Assembly (NCBI GenBank): GCA_001596155.1
Contig: CP014771.1
Location: 3,348,001-3,412,000, forward strand
Length of the DNA: 64,000 bases
Direction: 5' to 3'
Source: Hymenobacter psoromatis
Lineage (GTDB): Bacteria > Bacteroidota > Bacteroidia > Cytophagales > Hymenobacteraceae
Made by a program: the position numbers and the translations under genes. The notes beneath the pieces are model-generated. The model was not told the DNA's origin, did no database searches, and saw only the letters and a list, made by a program, of their open reading frames with translations. Below are positions 42,861 through 54,162 of the stretch, in pieces (position 1 is the stretch's first letter; every line of letters begins with the position of its first letter).

Positions 42861-43049
42861 TTAATTGCTGTTGAGTAGGTTATAGGCTACCACGCCCAGC
42901 GTTACGACCAGCGCCGCTACTAATAATCCTACTACTACCAGCACCCGGCGCGTTGGCGCGGCCGCAGCTTTCAATTGCTTGGCCCCATTGAAGGAGGAAC
43001 GACGATACTGACGGGAACCCGACGAAGAGTTGAGGGGGGGAGAAGCCAT
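42861..43049 (-). CDS. Small C-tail membrane protein
   Basis: 62 residues: Ser/Arg/Ala-rich start (SPPLNSSSGSRQYRRSSF) and one transmembrane helix at 36-56 near the C-terminus. A -7-like TACCTTCG lies on the minus strand at about 43110. No family recognised. Confidence 0.5.
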   Translation of the reverse strand: MASPPLNSSSGSRQYRRSSFNGAKQLKAAAAPTRRVLVVVGLLVAALVVTLGVVAYNLLNSN

Positions 43050-43271
43050 CGAGGCGAAGGAAGGATAAGGAGCGTAGGTAAAAGTATAAATTTTCTAAAT
43101 TGGGAGCCGAAGGTACGTGCTGGCCGGGAAAGCGGATTGATTTATCGCTGTAATCCCTTAACCACTCGCTCACTACCCCTTGTTAATATACCAGAGCAAA
43201 TGCTGGATTTTGCTGCTGATTAATCTTTGTCGTTCACCTTTTAGTCGTATTCCTGGTTTTGGTCTGTGCGT

Positions 43272-44186
43272 ATGGATATTGCTTTTGCCCCCAACTATGT
43301 GCTGCCGCTGCCGCCGGGCCATCGCTTTCCGATGCTCAAATATGAGCTGCTGCCCGAACAATTGCTGCACGAAGGCACGGCCACGGCCAGTGATTTTTTT
43401 GTGCCTACCCCCCCGCCGCTGACCGATGTGCTGCTGACCCACGAGGCCGACTACCTGCACCGCCTGCTGCATGGCCAGCTTACGCGGCAGGAGGAGCGGG
43501 CCAGCGGCTTTCCGTGGAGCCCGGCGATGGCCGCGCGCGAAATGACGCTGCTGGGCGGCACCATCGGCTGCGCGCGGCGGGTGCTGGCCGGCGGCGGGGT
43601 AGCGCTCAACATCGCGGGCGGCACGCACCACGCGTTTGCCAATCGGCCCGAAGGCTTTTGCCTGCTCAACGACCAGGCGGTGGCGGCCAACTGGCTGCTG
43701 ACTCACGAGCCGGCGCGGGTGCGCCAGATGTTGATTATCGACCTTGATGTGCATCAGGGCAACGGCACGGCGGCCATTTTCCGGCACGAGCCGCGGGTGT
43801 TCACGTTTTCGATGCACGGCGCGCGCAATTTTCCTGGCCGCAAGGAAGCGTCGGACCTCGACCTGGCGCTGCCCGACGGCCTCGGCGACGCCGAGTACCT
43901 GGCGCAGCTGGCCGACGTGCTGCCACGCCTGCTCGATGGCGACCTGTGCCAGCCCGATTTCGTGTTTTACCTCAGCGGCGTTGATGTGCTGGCCACCGAC
44001 AAGCTCGGCCACCTAGCCCTGAGCCGCGCCGGCTGCCGCCGCCGCGACGAGCTGGTGCTCACCGCCTGCCACCGGCGCGGCCTGCCCGTGGTGGTGTGCA
44101 TGGGCGGTGGCTATTCCGAGAAAATAGCCGACATCGTGGAAGCCCACGCCAACACCTACCGCGTGGCCGCCAGCCTCTGGGATTGA
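43272..44186 (+). CDS. Histone-deacetylase-family (arginase-fold) amidohydrolase
   Basis: 304 residues from ATG 43272 (GTG 43266 is possible). GGTHHAF (117-122, the His-His pair), EGFCLLND, IIDLDVHQGNG (Zn ligands D159, H161) and LSGVDVLATDKLG (third ligand). Bacterial members deacetylate small amides such as acetoin-pathway or polyamine substrates. VPTPPP at about 44-49 is encoded by a CCTACCCCCC word. Cytoplasmic. Confidence 0.9.
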   Translation: MDIAFAPNYVLPLPPGHRFPMLKYELLPEQLLHEGTATASDFFVPTPPPLTDVLLTHEADYLHRLLHGQLTRQEERASGFPWSPAMAAREMTLLGGTIGCARRVLAGGGVALNIAGGTHHAFANRPEGFCLLNDQAVAANWLLTHEPARVRQMLIIDLDVHQGNGTAAIFRHEPRVFTFSMHGARNFPGRKEASDLDLALPDGLGDAEYLAQLADVLPRLLDGDLCQPDFVFYLSGVDVLATDKLGHLALSRAGCRRRDELVLTACHRRGLPVVVCMGGGYSEKIADIVEAHANTYRVAASLWD

Positions 44187-44188
44187 GC

Positions 44189-44261
44189 GAGTTAGTGAAG
44201 TGATGATTGGGTGAGATGATAAATATGTCGTCCAGCCAGCAACTCGCTCATTCACTAACTC
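44189..44261. repeat. Imperfect palindrome of GAGTTAGTGAA words
   Basis: GAGTTAGTGAA (44189-44199) and TTCACTAACTC (44251-44261) are exact complements, with further partial pairing inside. It starts three bases after the deacetylase-like stop. Confidence 0.65.
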
Positions 44262-44302
44262 ACTGCCTCCCTATGCTCGTCGCGAAGTGATTGGCAAAAA
44301 AG

Positions 44303-44394
44303 AAGTAGGGTGCGGGACTTGCCCCCGCCCCTCGTTGCCCGATTGGCGTACGATTCGTTCAACAACGGGCGGGAGCAAGCCCCGCACCTTACTT
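44303..44394. repeat. Palindrome, GTAGGGTGCGGGG family (copy 2)
   Basis: AAGTAGGGTGCGGGACTTGC on the left pairs with GCAAGCCCCGCACCTTACTT on the right; the arms continue through CCCCGCCC/GGGCGGG, with mismatches. Bases CGCGAAG on the left and CTTCGCGAG on the right extend the pairing beyond the core. Confidence 0.85.
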
Positions 44395-44415
44395 CGCGAG
44401 AAGGGTAACTCACAA

Positions 44416-44449
44416 AAAAGCCCCGCTCCAGAATAGGAGCGGGGCTTTT
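44416..44449. terminator. Bidirectional hairpin terminator
   Basis: 14-bp stem AAAAGCCCCGCTCC/GGAGCGGGGCTTTT with a 6-nt loop and A's on the left and T's on the right. Lies between convergent genes (deacetylase-like and CsbD). Confidence 0.85.
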
Positions 44450-44481
44450 AGAAAAGAAACGGCTATAAGCCAGCAGCGGAG

Positions 44482-44739
44482 TTAGTAGTTGGTGCGGTTG
44501 GTAGTCGTGTCAGCATCGGAGCTGAACGTATTGTGGAACCAGCTCTTGATGTCATCAATGGCGTGGCCGGTTTTCTGCTGAAGCTGGCCGAACCATTCAT
44601 CCTGCTTGCCTTCGGCGTAGGTCATGTCATCGTCAGTCAGGTTGCCCCACTTCTGCTTGGCCGCGCCTTTTATTTGGTTCCAGTCGCCGCGAGCGCGCAG
44701 CTCGGTTTGGTCGTTGACCTTGTTGTCGTTGATATCCAT
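44482..44739 (-). CDS. CsbD family stress-response protein
   Basis: 85 residues from ATG 44739. The CsbD core is RGDWNQIKGAAKQKWGNLTDDDMTYAEGKQDEWFGQLQQKTG, quoted by position 18-58, followed by an acidic Thr/Asn tail. Small, soluble and usually induced by general stress; exact role unknown. A longer open frame upstream (to 45012) reads through the neighbour and is rejected. Confidence 0.9.
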   Translation of the reverse strand: MDINDNKVNDQTELRARGDWNQIKGAAKQKWGNLTDDDMTYAEGKQDEWFGQLQQKTGHAIDDIKSWFHNTFSSDADTTTNRTNY

Positions 44740-44831
44740 GTGTGAAAACGTGAAAGGGTGGGTGATGCCGGTTGTACGGACGAGGCGGCCGGCGGGTTGG
44801 GGGGTAGGGCGAGCCGTGCCATCAAGCGGGC

Positions 44832-45491
44832 TCAGTTGGCACCCGCCACGAGCGCCGCGATGAGCACCACATACACGGCCGTAGCCACGCCGTAGCCGCC
44901 CCAGGTGCGGCGGTGCTTGGTGCGGTTGGCCTGCTGCCGGTAGCCCTGGGCATAGCTGGCATCCTTCAGTAGGGCGGGGGTAGGGGCCTTGAGGTTGTAG
45001 TCGCGCACCCACTGGCTACTGATGACGGCCGTCGGGGCCAGGCCCAGCAGCGGCCCCAGGTACAGCGTCGAGCCCAGCGCCCCCCAGTAGGGGCCACTGG
45101 CGCGGTAGCAGCGCAGGGCATCGCGCTGGCCCAGCTGCTGGCGCTGCGGCGTGCTCAGGCCGCGCAGGGCGGGGGGGGTAGGGTCATCGTCGGCCACGGG
45201 GGCGGGGGCGTTCAGCACCTCGCGGGTGCCGTTGGCGTAGCGCACCAAAAAGACGCTGGCTATGGGCAGCCGCAGCGTGTCGGGGGGGGTAGGGGTGGCG
45301 GGCAGGTAGGTGAGCTCGCTGGGCGTGATGGTGAGCACCCGGCCGCTCACTTCCTGGCCGGTGGTGAGCAGCAGCACGTCGGTGGCGACAGGAGCGGCGG
45401 GGGCGGCCGGCTGCTGGGCCTGGGCCGCCGGGCCGGTGCCCAGCAGCCCGGCCAGGCAGGCCAGTTGGAGAAAAGTAGCGCGTAAGTTCAT
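44832..45491 (-). CDS. Exported protein with one C-terminal helix, shared N-domain with neighbour
   Basis: 219 residues. Signal ends near AAQAQQ (26). Residues 38-92 (LLTTGQEVSGRVLTITPSELTYLP ... VRYANGTREVL) match the neighbour at 45512 (LLTRRDGTEVLVKVLEITPEL ... IKYANGTQEIL). TPTPPD and DPTPPA are encoded by CCCTACCCCC words. A C-terminal hydrophobic helix (about 198-216) may anchor it. No function recognised. Confidence 0.6.
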   Translation of the reverse strand: MNLRATFLQLACLAGLLGTGPAAQAQQPAAPAAPVATDVLLLTTGQEVSGRVLTITPSELTYLPATPTPPDTLRLPIASVFLVRYANGTREVLNAPAPVADDDPTPPALRGLSTPQRQQLGQRDALRCYRASGPYWGALGSTLYLGPLLGLAPTAVISSQWVRDYNLKAPTPALLKDASYAQGYRQQANRTKHRRTWGGYGVATAVYVVLIAALVAGAN

Positions 45492-45511
45492 GGCTAGTAA
45501 GTTGCTATTAA

Positions 45512-46294
45512 TTAATTATGCCGGCTATTGAACCCAATGAGCAGGCTGATGCGCGCCCCGCCGTGGCCGGGCACCACGGCCAGGTTCACCGGAAAATTGA
45601 TGCCGTTGGAGCGAAACGAGGTACCCAGCGCCAGCACGATATCGGCCCCCAGCGGCGTCACATTGGGCCCCAGCCCAAACTCGAAACCCTTGGGCCCGCG
45701 AATACCCAGCAGCCCGCTCACGCTCGGAATAAACTGGCCCTGCTCCAGCCCGCCCACCAGCGGCACCAGCTCCACGAGGCCACTCACGCCGTTGGGCAGC
45801 CGAAACAGCCGCGACTCAAACTGCCAGCCAAACTGCGTCAGAAACGGGTTGAGGTCATGCACGTGGTCGCGGGCGCGGTTCAGCACGCCATCGGTGAGCA
45901 CCGTGAAGCCCAGGCGCGGCCCGCTCAGATGCACGGGCTCCTGGCTCAGCTCGTCGCCCGGCACGAGGCGGCCATCGGCCGGCAGCGGGGGGGTAGGGGC
46001 CGGCGCGGTGCCCACCTGGCCGGGCAGGGGCGGGGCCGCGCCGGGCGGCAGCGGCGTCAGAATTTCCTGCGTGCCGTTGGCGTATTTGATGCGGAAAACG
46101 TCGGTTTTGCGCACGCTGATGAGCGGGCCGTCGGGGTTGTCGAAGCGGTGATATTTCACCAGCTCCGGCGTGATTTCCAGCACTTTCACCAGCACTTCGG
46201 TGCCGTCGCGGCGCGTAAGCAGGTCCTGGGCGGCGGCCGGGCGGGCCAGCAGCGCCGCCAGCAGCAGGAAGGGGATAAGTAGCAAGCGTTTCAT
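45512..46294 (-). CDS. Exported protein, probable outer-membrane barrel with N-domain
   Basis: 260 residues from ATG 46294. Signal ends near AAAQD (23). N-terminal domain shared with 44832 (VLVKVLEITPELVKYHR, VFRIKYANGTQEILTP). A proline-rich linker with PAPTPPLPAD (CCCTACCCCCC-encoded) leads to a beta-rich part with RLGFTVLTDGVL and GLVELVPLVGGLEQGQFIPS and a final NSRHN. Probably a small beta barrel. It lies 20 bases before 44832 on the same strand, so likely one operon. Confidence 0.6.
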   Translation of the reverse strand: MKRLLLIPFLLLAALLARPAAAQDLLTRRDGTEVLVKVLEITPELVKYHRFDNPDGPLISVRKTDVFRIKYANGTQEILTPLPPGAAPPLPGQVGTAPAPTPPLPADGRLVPGDELSQEPVHLSGPRLGFTVLTDGVLNRARDHVHDLNPFLTQFGWQFESRLFRLPNGVSGLVELVPLVGGLEQGQFIPSVSGLLGIRGPKGFEFGLGPNVTPLGADIVLALGTSFRSNGINFPVNLAVVPGHGGARISLLIGFNSRHN

Positions 46295-46524
46295 AAGCAA
46301 GGGGGTAGGGATGAAGTGTAAGCCGAAGCTAGCGGGCTGCCCCCGCCCCGCGCCAGGCGACTTTGCCCCGCGTGGGACTTTACTTTAAGAGCCTTTGCTA
46401 AAATAAGTAATTGATAGAAAGAAGATTAAGGTAAGCTTCATCCGATTTTAATAAAATGTTTTCGGAAGTATCTTTGGGCGGACGGCGCGGCTGAAAAACG
46501 GCCCTTGTGCTTACCCCCCTCCAC

Positions 46525-48078
46525 ATGGACGACCTGCGCCTGACGCTGCAAACCCTACCCCCCGACGACCGCCGCGACCTGGCCCAGTTCATTCAGTGGC
46601 AGCGCCGCCGCGCCACCGGCCGCCAGGACCTGCGCCTGCTCGATTTGCTGCTCCATCCCAAGGAACACAAGGCCGAAGACCTGATAAAAAAGCTCTACCC
46701 CGACGAGCCCAACCCCGCGGCGTACTACGCCTTGCGCAAGCGGCTCTTCAAGCACCTCACCGAGTTTTTGCTGCTGCGCCAGCGCCAGCACGATGCCACG
46801 GCCGCCACCTCGGTGCGCGGGCAGCTCACGCTGGCGCAGTACCTGTTTGGGGCCGGCGTGCCGCGTCTGGCCTGGACCGTGCTGCGCAAAGCCGAAAAGC
46901 TGGGCCTCGACAACGAGCAGTACGAGCCCCTGAACGCGGTGTATAACGTGCAGATTGAGCACGCCCACTCGCCCCACGCCGAGCCGCTGGCCGCCATCAT
47001 CGAGCGCCGCCACCGCAACAAAAAGGCCGCCGACGAAGAGGAGCGCGCCGGCATTGCCGATGCGCTGCTGCGCCAGCGCCTGCGCCAGGCCCGCGTGCAT
47101 GGCCGCGGCGCCGTGCCGGTAGATGAGCTGGTGCGTAGTGTGCTGACGGAGTACGACTTGCAGGAGGCTTTTGCCCGCTCGCCCTTGCTGCTGTGCCGGC
47201 TGCTGAGCATTGCGCGGCATGCCATGCTGGTGCGCGGCGACTTCGCCACGTTTGCGCCCTTCATCGAGCGCTGCTACGGGCTGATGGAACGCCGCCACGG
47301 CTTCGCGCCGGCCCACCGCGGCTACCAGCTGCGGCTGCTCTACATGCTGGCCCACGCGCTGTACCGGGCGCGGCGCTTTGCCGAGTCGGTGGCCTACCTG
47401 GAGCAGGGCCGGGCGGTGCTGGCCGCCGCGCCGGCCCGGCAGTTTACCGAAGTGGGGCCGCGCTTCGCATTTCTGCTGGCCGCCAATTATGCGTTTTTGA
47501 ATCGTAACCGCGAAAGCATCAGCCTGTTGAGTGAGGCGCTAAAGGCCAAGCCGGCGCTGCTGCCCGCCGACCAGCTCACGGCGCGCTTGCAGCTCACGTT
47601 CCATTATTTCGCCGAAGGTCAGTTTGCCAAAGCCAGCCAAACCCTCACCAGCCTCGACCGCACCGACCACTGGCTGGAGCAGAATATGGGCCTGGAATGG
47701 CTGCTGAACCACAACATCGGCGAGGTGCTCATTCAGTTGGAGCTCGATAATCCCGAGCAGGCGCTGGTGCGCCTGCGGGCCATTGAGCGGCGACTGCACG
47801 AGCAGTTTCCGGCCACCGCCGACGCGCCCGACGCGCCCCCTACCCCCCTCGGCGGGCCCTACCACGCGGTGGTGTGCTACCTGGCCCTGGTGCGCGAAAT
47901 CATCGACGACCCGGCCGTGGCCCCTACCCCCGATTTTGCTAACCGCGTGGCCACCATGCCGGCATTTCTATCGGAAGAACGCGAAGATTTACAAGTGATT
48001 AGCTTCTATGCCTGGCTGCGGGCGCGGGTGCTGAAGCGGCCTTATTATGAGGTGCTGCTGCAAGTGAGTAGTAAGTAA
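46525..48078 (+). CDS. Conserved helical repeat protein, unrecognised
   Basis: 517 residues from ATG 46525 (GTG 46507 gives six more). No signal peptide. Helical throughout, with TPR-like units such as QFAKASQTLTSLDRTDHWLEQNMGLEWLL and IGEVLIQLELDNPEQALVRLRAIERRL. The start LTLQTLPPDDRRDLAQFIQWQRRR recalls large bacteroidete TPR proteins. Two linkers contain PPTPL and APTPDF from CCCTACCCCC words. TATCTTTG at 46469-46476, with TTTT 19 bases before, is a plausible promoter. Confidence 0.6.
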   Translation: MDDLRLTLQTLPPDDRRDLAQFIQWQRRRATGRQDLRLLDLLLHPKEHKAEDLIKKLYPDEPNPAAYYALRKRLFKHLTEFLLLRQRQHDATAATSVRGQLTLAQYLFGAGVPRLAWTVLRKAEKLGLDNEQYEPLNAVYNVQIEHAHSPHAEPLAAIIERRHRNKKAADEEERAGIADALLRQRLRQARVHGRGAVPVDELVRSVLTEYDLQEAFARSPLLLCRLLSIARHAMLVRGDFATFAPFIERCYGLMERRHGFAPAHRGYQLRLLYMLAHALYRARRFAESVAYLEQGRAVLAAAPARQFTEVGPRFAFLLAANYAFLNRNRESISLLSEALKAKPALLPADQLTARLQLTFHYFAEGQFAKASQTLTSLDRTDHWLEQNMGLEWLLNHNIGEVLIQLELDNPEQALVRLRAIERRLHEQFPATADAPDAPPTPLGGPYHAVVCYLALVREIIDDPAVAPTPDFANRVATMPAFLSEEREDLQVISFYAWLRARVLKRPYYEVLLQVSSK

Positions 48079-48089
48079 CTGTTATCACG

Positions 48090-48181
48090 AAGTAGGGTGC
48101 AGGGCTTGCCCCCGCCCGTCGTTGAACATCTCGTGCCGGATTTGTTCAATGACGGGCGGGGGCAAGCCCCGCACCTTACTT
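48090..48181. repeat. Palindrome, GTAGGGTGCGGGG family (copy 3)
   Basis: AAGTAGGGTGCAGGGCTTGC pairs with GCAAGCCCCGCACCTTACTT, continuing through CCCCGCCCGTCGTTGAACA and its near complement. Lies between the convergent helical-repeat gene and arsS, ending 18 bases before the arsS stop. Confidence 0.85.
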
Positions 48182-48198
48182 GACAAGGCAACACCTAC

Positions 48199-49248
<1,050 letters not shown>

Positions 49249-49254
49249 GGACTT

Positions 49255-49317
49255 GTAGCGCGGACTTTGTAGTCCGCGCCAGGAACATTCAAACGCGGAC
49301 TAAAAAGTCCGCGCTAC
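49255..49317. repeat. Palindrome, GTAGCGCG family (copy 1)
   Basis: 24-bp arms (49255-49278 and 49294-49317), one mismatch, 15-nt loop. Each arm is itself nearly palindromic (GCGGACT..AGTCCGC). It lies between the AhpD-like gene and arsS, so it would be transcribed in that operon. Confidence 0.8.
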
Positions 49318-49321
49318 TGCT

Positions 49322-49654
49322 TTACATCGATAACTCTTTGACCTTGTTCATCATCTGCACGCCGTGCACCAGGGTAGCGCCGCCGCGAATGGCCGCGGCC
49401 ACGTGCACGGCCTCCATCATTTCGGGCTCGGTGCAGCCTTTTTCCAGCGTGTCGGCCGAGTAGGCGTCGATGCAGTAGGGGCACTGCACGGCGTGGGCCA
49501 CGGCCAGGGCAATGAGCGATTTCTCGCGGGCGGTGAGAGCGCCTTCGGCAAACACCGCCCCGTAGTAGGCGAAGAATTTATCGGCAAACTCCTTCTGAAA
49601 CTCGCCGATGTTGCCGAATTTCTTGAGGTCGGCGGGGTTGTAATAGGTTTCCAT
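49322..49654 (-). CDS. AhpD-like carboxymuconolactone decarboxylase family protein (arsenosugar-associated)
   Basis: 110 residues. AhpD core ALTAREKSLIALAVAHAVQCPYCIDAY with the CxxC pair C58/C61, and the late GCTEPEMMEAVHVAAAIRGGATLVHG. Members next to arsS are annotated as arsenosugar-associated peroxidase-like proteins. It probably has peroxidase or redox activity through the cysteine pair. Same strand as arsS, 73 bases upstream. Confidence 0.85.
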   Translation of the reverse strand: METYYNPADLKKFGNIGEFQKEFADKFFAYYGAVFAEGALTAREKSLIALAVAHAVQCPYCIDAYSADTLEKGCTEPEMMEAVHVAAAIRGGATLVHGVQMMNKVKELSM

Positions 49655-49846
49655 ACTGCGATTTGGCTAGCTACGGGAAAAAGGTAGGGGACAGCTTAGT
49701 AAGCCGGGGGCATTCGCAGAAGTTTCGCGGTGGGCACGGGCTGGCGCGCGCTACCCAGCCGCCGAGGCGCGGCCGCAGCGCGCCAGCCAGCAGAATAAGC
49801 CGGACCCACGGGCTAATTCAGTTATCACCAAGAGCCAAAGCAAGCA

Positions 49847-51253
49847 TCACATGTGAATCGCCCGGTTCTCGGTAGCGGCCAGGCAGGCTTCTTTCATGGC
49901 CTCGGCGTAGGTGGGGTGCGCGTGGCTCATGCGGGCCACGTCCTCGGCAGAGGCACGGAACTCCATTGCCGTCACGGCTTCGGCGATGAGGTCGGCGATG
50001 CGCGGGCCAATCATGTGCACGCCCAGGATTTCATCGGTGATCTTGTCGGCCAGCACTTTCACAAAGCCGTCGGTGTCGCCGCTGGCGCGGGCGCGGCCGC
50101 TGGCTTTAAAGGGAAACGAGCCCACTTTGTAGGCCTTGCCCTGCTCTTTTAGCTGCTCTTCGGTGTAGCCTACCCCCGCCACTTCGGGCCAGGTATAGAC
50201 CACGCCGGGGATGAGCAGGTAGTTGATGTGCGGCTTTTGGCCCACGATGGTTTCGGCCACGAACACGCCTTCTTCCTCGGCCTTATGGGCTAGCATGGCC
50301 CCCCGAATGACGTCGCCGATGGCGTAGATGCCGGGCACGTTGGTTTGCAAATGCTCATCGACCTTGATGCGGCCGCGCTCTTCCAGCTGCACGCCGGCGG
50401 CTTCGAGGTGGAGGCCGGCCGTGTAGGGCGCGCGGCCCACGGCCACGAGGCAGTAGTCGCCTTCGAATTTCACTTCCTCGCCTTTCGGGTTGAGGGCGGT
50501 CACGGTCACGGTGTCGCCCGCGCGGGTGGCCCCGGTCACCTTGTGGCTCAGGAAAAACTCGATGCCGATTTTGCCCAGCACGCGCTTGAGCTCCTTGCCC
50601 AGGCCGCGGTCCATAGTTGGGATAAGCGAATCCAGGTACTCAATGACCGAGACTTTGGTGCCGAGGCGGGCATAAACGGAGGCCATTTCGAGGCCGATGA
50701 CGCCGCCGCCAATCACCATCAGGTGCTTGGGCACTTCGCGAATGTTGAGGGCCTCGGTGCTGGTGATGATGCGCTGCTTGTCCTGCTTGATGAACGGCAG
50801 CACCGTAGGCTTGGAGCCGGTGGCGATGATAACGTTCTTAGTCTCAATCTGCTGGGCCTCGCCGCCGGCCAGGGGCGTGATGCTCAGGTGGTTCTTATCG
50901 ACGAACGCGCCGACGCCTTGCAGCACGTCAATTTTGTTCTTTTTCATGAGGTAGGCGATGCCGTCCACGTTGGCTTTCACTACCCCCCCCTTGCGGTCCA
51001 TCATGCGGTTCATGTCCACCGTCAGGTTGTCGAGGCCAATGCCGTGCTCAGCAAACACCGAGTGGGCGTTGTGGTAGTGCTCCGAAGAGTCGAGCAGCGC
51101 CTTGCTCGGAATGCAGCCCACGTTGAGGCAAGTGCCGCCCAGGGTCGGATACTTTTCAATAAGCGCCGTTTTCAGGCCCAGCTGGGCGCAGCGAATGGCG
51201 GCCACATATCCGCCGGGGCCGGAGCCCACCACGGTCACATCATACTGATTCAT
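49847..51253 (-). CDS. lpdA: Dihydrolipoyl dehydrogenase (E3)
   Basis: 468 residues. FAD loop GSGPGG (10-15), disulfide GGTCLNVGCIPSKALL (C42, C47), NAD loop GGGVIGLEMASVYARLG and the C-terminal HAHPTYAEAM with the catalytic His-Glu. Reoxidises lipoamide in 2-oxoacid dehydrogenases, consistent with sucB and sucA upstream on the same strand, though separated by a DUF4126 gene. TACCTTTG on the minus strand at 51296-51303 gives a private -7 box. Confidence 0.95.
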   Translation of the reverse strand: MNQYDVTVVGSGPGGYVAAIRCAQLGLKTALIEKYPTLGGTCLNVGCIPSKALLDSSEHYHNAHSVFAEHGIGLDNLTVDMNRMMDRKGGVVKANVDGIAYLMKKNKIDVLQGVGAFVDKNHLSITPLAGGEAQQIETKNVIIATGSKPTVLPFIKQDKQRIITSTEALNIREVPKHLMVIGGGVIGLEMASVYARLGTKVSVIEYLDSLIPTMDRGLGKELKRVLGKIGIEFFLSHKVTGATRAGDTVTVTALNPKGEEVKFEGDYCLVAVGRAPYTAGLHLEAAGVQLEERGRIKVDEHLQTNVPGIYAIGDVIRGAMLAHKAEEEGVFVAETIVGQKPHINYLLIPGVVYTWPEVAGVGYTEEQLKEQGKAYKVGSFPFKASGRARASGDTDGFVKVLADKITDEILGVHMIGPRIADLIAEAVTAMEFRASAEDVARMSHAHPTYAEAMKEACLAATENRAIHM

Positions 51254-51332
51254 AATCGCAAAAACAAGGGTAAGGCCGGCGTGCGGCCAGCTTCACAAAG
51301 GTAATAATTTCAAGTGCCTGGTTCCTGATAAG

Positions 51333-51375
51333 AACGTCTGTCAGTGCGAGCGCAGCGCTCGCACTGACAGACGTT
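51333..51375. repeat. 20-bp-arm perfect palindrome between DUF4126 gene and lpdA
   Basis: AACGTCTGTCAGTGCGAGCG (51333-51352) and its exact complement (51356-51375) with a CAG loop. It may terminate the DUF4126 transcript. AACGTCTGTCAG resembles the AACGTCATG palindrome arms only at the first bases. Confidence 0.85.
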
Positions 51376-51390
51376 TAACTAGAAAGCCAA

Positions 51391-51912
51391 CTACCGTTTC
51401 GGCCGGGGGCTGAGGGCTACCCCCCCGGCCAGCACCAGCGCGTCTTCGCCGGCCCCGATGGTGGAGGTGTCGATGCCCGTCTTTTCGCTGAGGCTTTTAC
51501 GCAGGTAAAAAGTTAGAAACGTGGCCGCTACTGCGCCCAGGCTGCCCACTAAGGCTCCTTTGAAGGCGCTGCCGCCCTGGCTTTTGTACCAGGCAGCGCC
51601 CACCAGCGCGCCCGAAGCCGCGCGCGCGCCTATCTGCTGCGGCTCGATGCGGTCGCCGGTTTGGGGCAGCTTGTCGCCCACCAGCTCGCCGGCCGTCAGC
51701 AGCTTGAGCGTGGTGGCCACGCCGGGCTTGGCCAGAAAGCGCAGCGGCGAGCCCGCCATGCCGGGCGCCAGCGCGCGGCGCGAGAGGTAGTCGCTCAAAA
51801 ACATGGGGCCGCTGGTGGCGCGGGCCCCCGTGATGGCGGCAAAGCCCAGCGCGGGCCAGAACCTGGCGGTGCGGGGGGGGGTAGGGGCGGGCTTGGATTT
51901 CTGGGATTTCAT
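51391..51912 (-). CDS. DUF4126 family membrane protein
   Basis: 173 residues. N-terminus basic with KPAPTPPRTAR, encoded by CCCTACCCCCCCC. Several Ala/Gly-rich hydrophobic stretches (about 24-33, 95-106, 116-136). The family is small membrane proteins of unknown function. It lies between sucB and lpdA on the same strand, but with hairpins on both sides. Confidence 0.7.
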   Translation of the reverse strand: MKSQKSKPAPTPPRTARFWPALGFAAITGARATSGPMFLSDYLSRRALAPGMAGSPLRFLAKPGVATTLKLLTAGELVGDKLPQTGDRIEPQQIGARAASGALVGAAWYKSQGGSAFKGALVGSLGAVAATFLTFYLRKSLSEKTGIDTSTIGAGEDALVLAGGVALSPRPKR

Positions 51913-51987
51913 GGCGGAGGGAATTGGGGAAAAGATTGGTGGTTTAACGGGAAGCCTGCCGAAACGGCTGGCGGCGGCGCATAAAAA

Positions 51988-52018
51988 AGCAACGACTTCC
52001 GGCCAGGAAGTCGTTGCT
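51988..52018 (-). terminator. Rho-independent terminator after sucB
   Basis: AGCAACGACTTCC and GGAAGTCGTTGCT form a 13-bp stem; read on the minus strand it is followed by TTTTTT (51988-51983). 24 bases past the sucB stop. Confidence 0.88.
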
Positions 52019-52041
52019 CGTCACGGTTTGCCGCGCGCTGT

Positions 52042-53700
<1,659 letters not shown>

Positions 53701-53751
53701 GGGCAACGGGTGGTAGAGAATCGAATGAGTAGCGGAAGAAAGGCAGTTAGA

Positions 53752-54162
53752 TTATACGAGCGCCGCCAAAATAAATGGGCGCAGTCGCCCCTGAAAGTAA
53801 CCTGCGATACGGGCGGCCTCGTGCATTTCGGCCACCGTGACGCGCGTGTTGGGCGGGTAGCGCGCGCTCACCGCGTAGTCGGCCAGCTGGTCGGCATCAT
53901 CCTGCTCAGCGGGCGTAAAGGTGAAGGCAGGCGCTAGCTTGCTGAGCAAATCGGGCAAATCGTGCGTTTTAGAAAAGGGCAAACTCTGCGCCAGCAACAC
54001 GCCTTTGCAGTATTTTTCAATGGCTTGCTGAAACGCGAAGGGAATATGATAGCCATACGCGGCCGGACTGTCGGCCAGCATTCGCCGGGCCGCTTGCAGG
54101 TCTAGGTCAGCTACTTCCAGCCATTCCTGCAAGAAGAGCTTTTCAGCGTTGTTAAGCGGCAT
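53752..54162 (-). CDS. HEPN-domain protein of an MNT-HEPN pair
   Basis: 136 residues from ATG 54162. Helical HEPN (PF05168-like) with EWLEVADLDLQAARRML, AFQQAIEKYCKGVLLA and KTHDLPDLLSKL. The RxxxxxH RNase motif of toxic HEPN proteins is not evident, but KTHDL is in the right place of this subgroup. Overlaps the nucleotidyltransferase by 11 bases, so the two are cotranslated. Likely partner of the MNT protein in a toxin-antitoxin-like module. Confidence 0.85.
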   Translation of the reverse strand: MPLNNAEKLFLQEWLEVADLDLQAARRMLADSPAAYGYHIPFAFQQAIEKYCKGVLLAQSLPFSKTHDLPDLLSKLAPAFTFTPAEQDDADQLADYAVSARYPPNTRVTVAEMHEAARIAGYFQGRLRPFILAALV

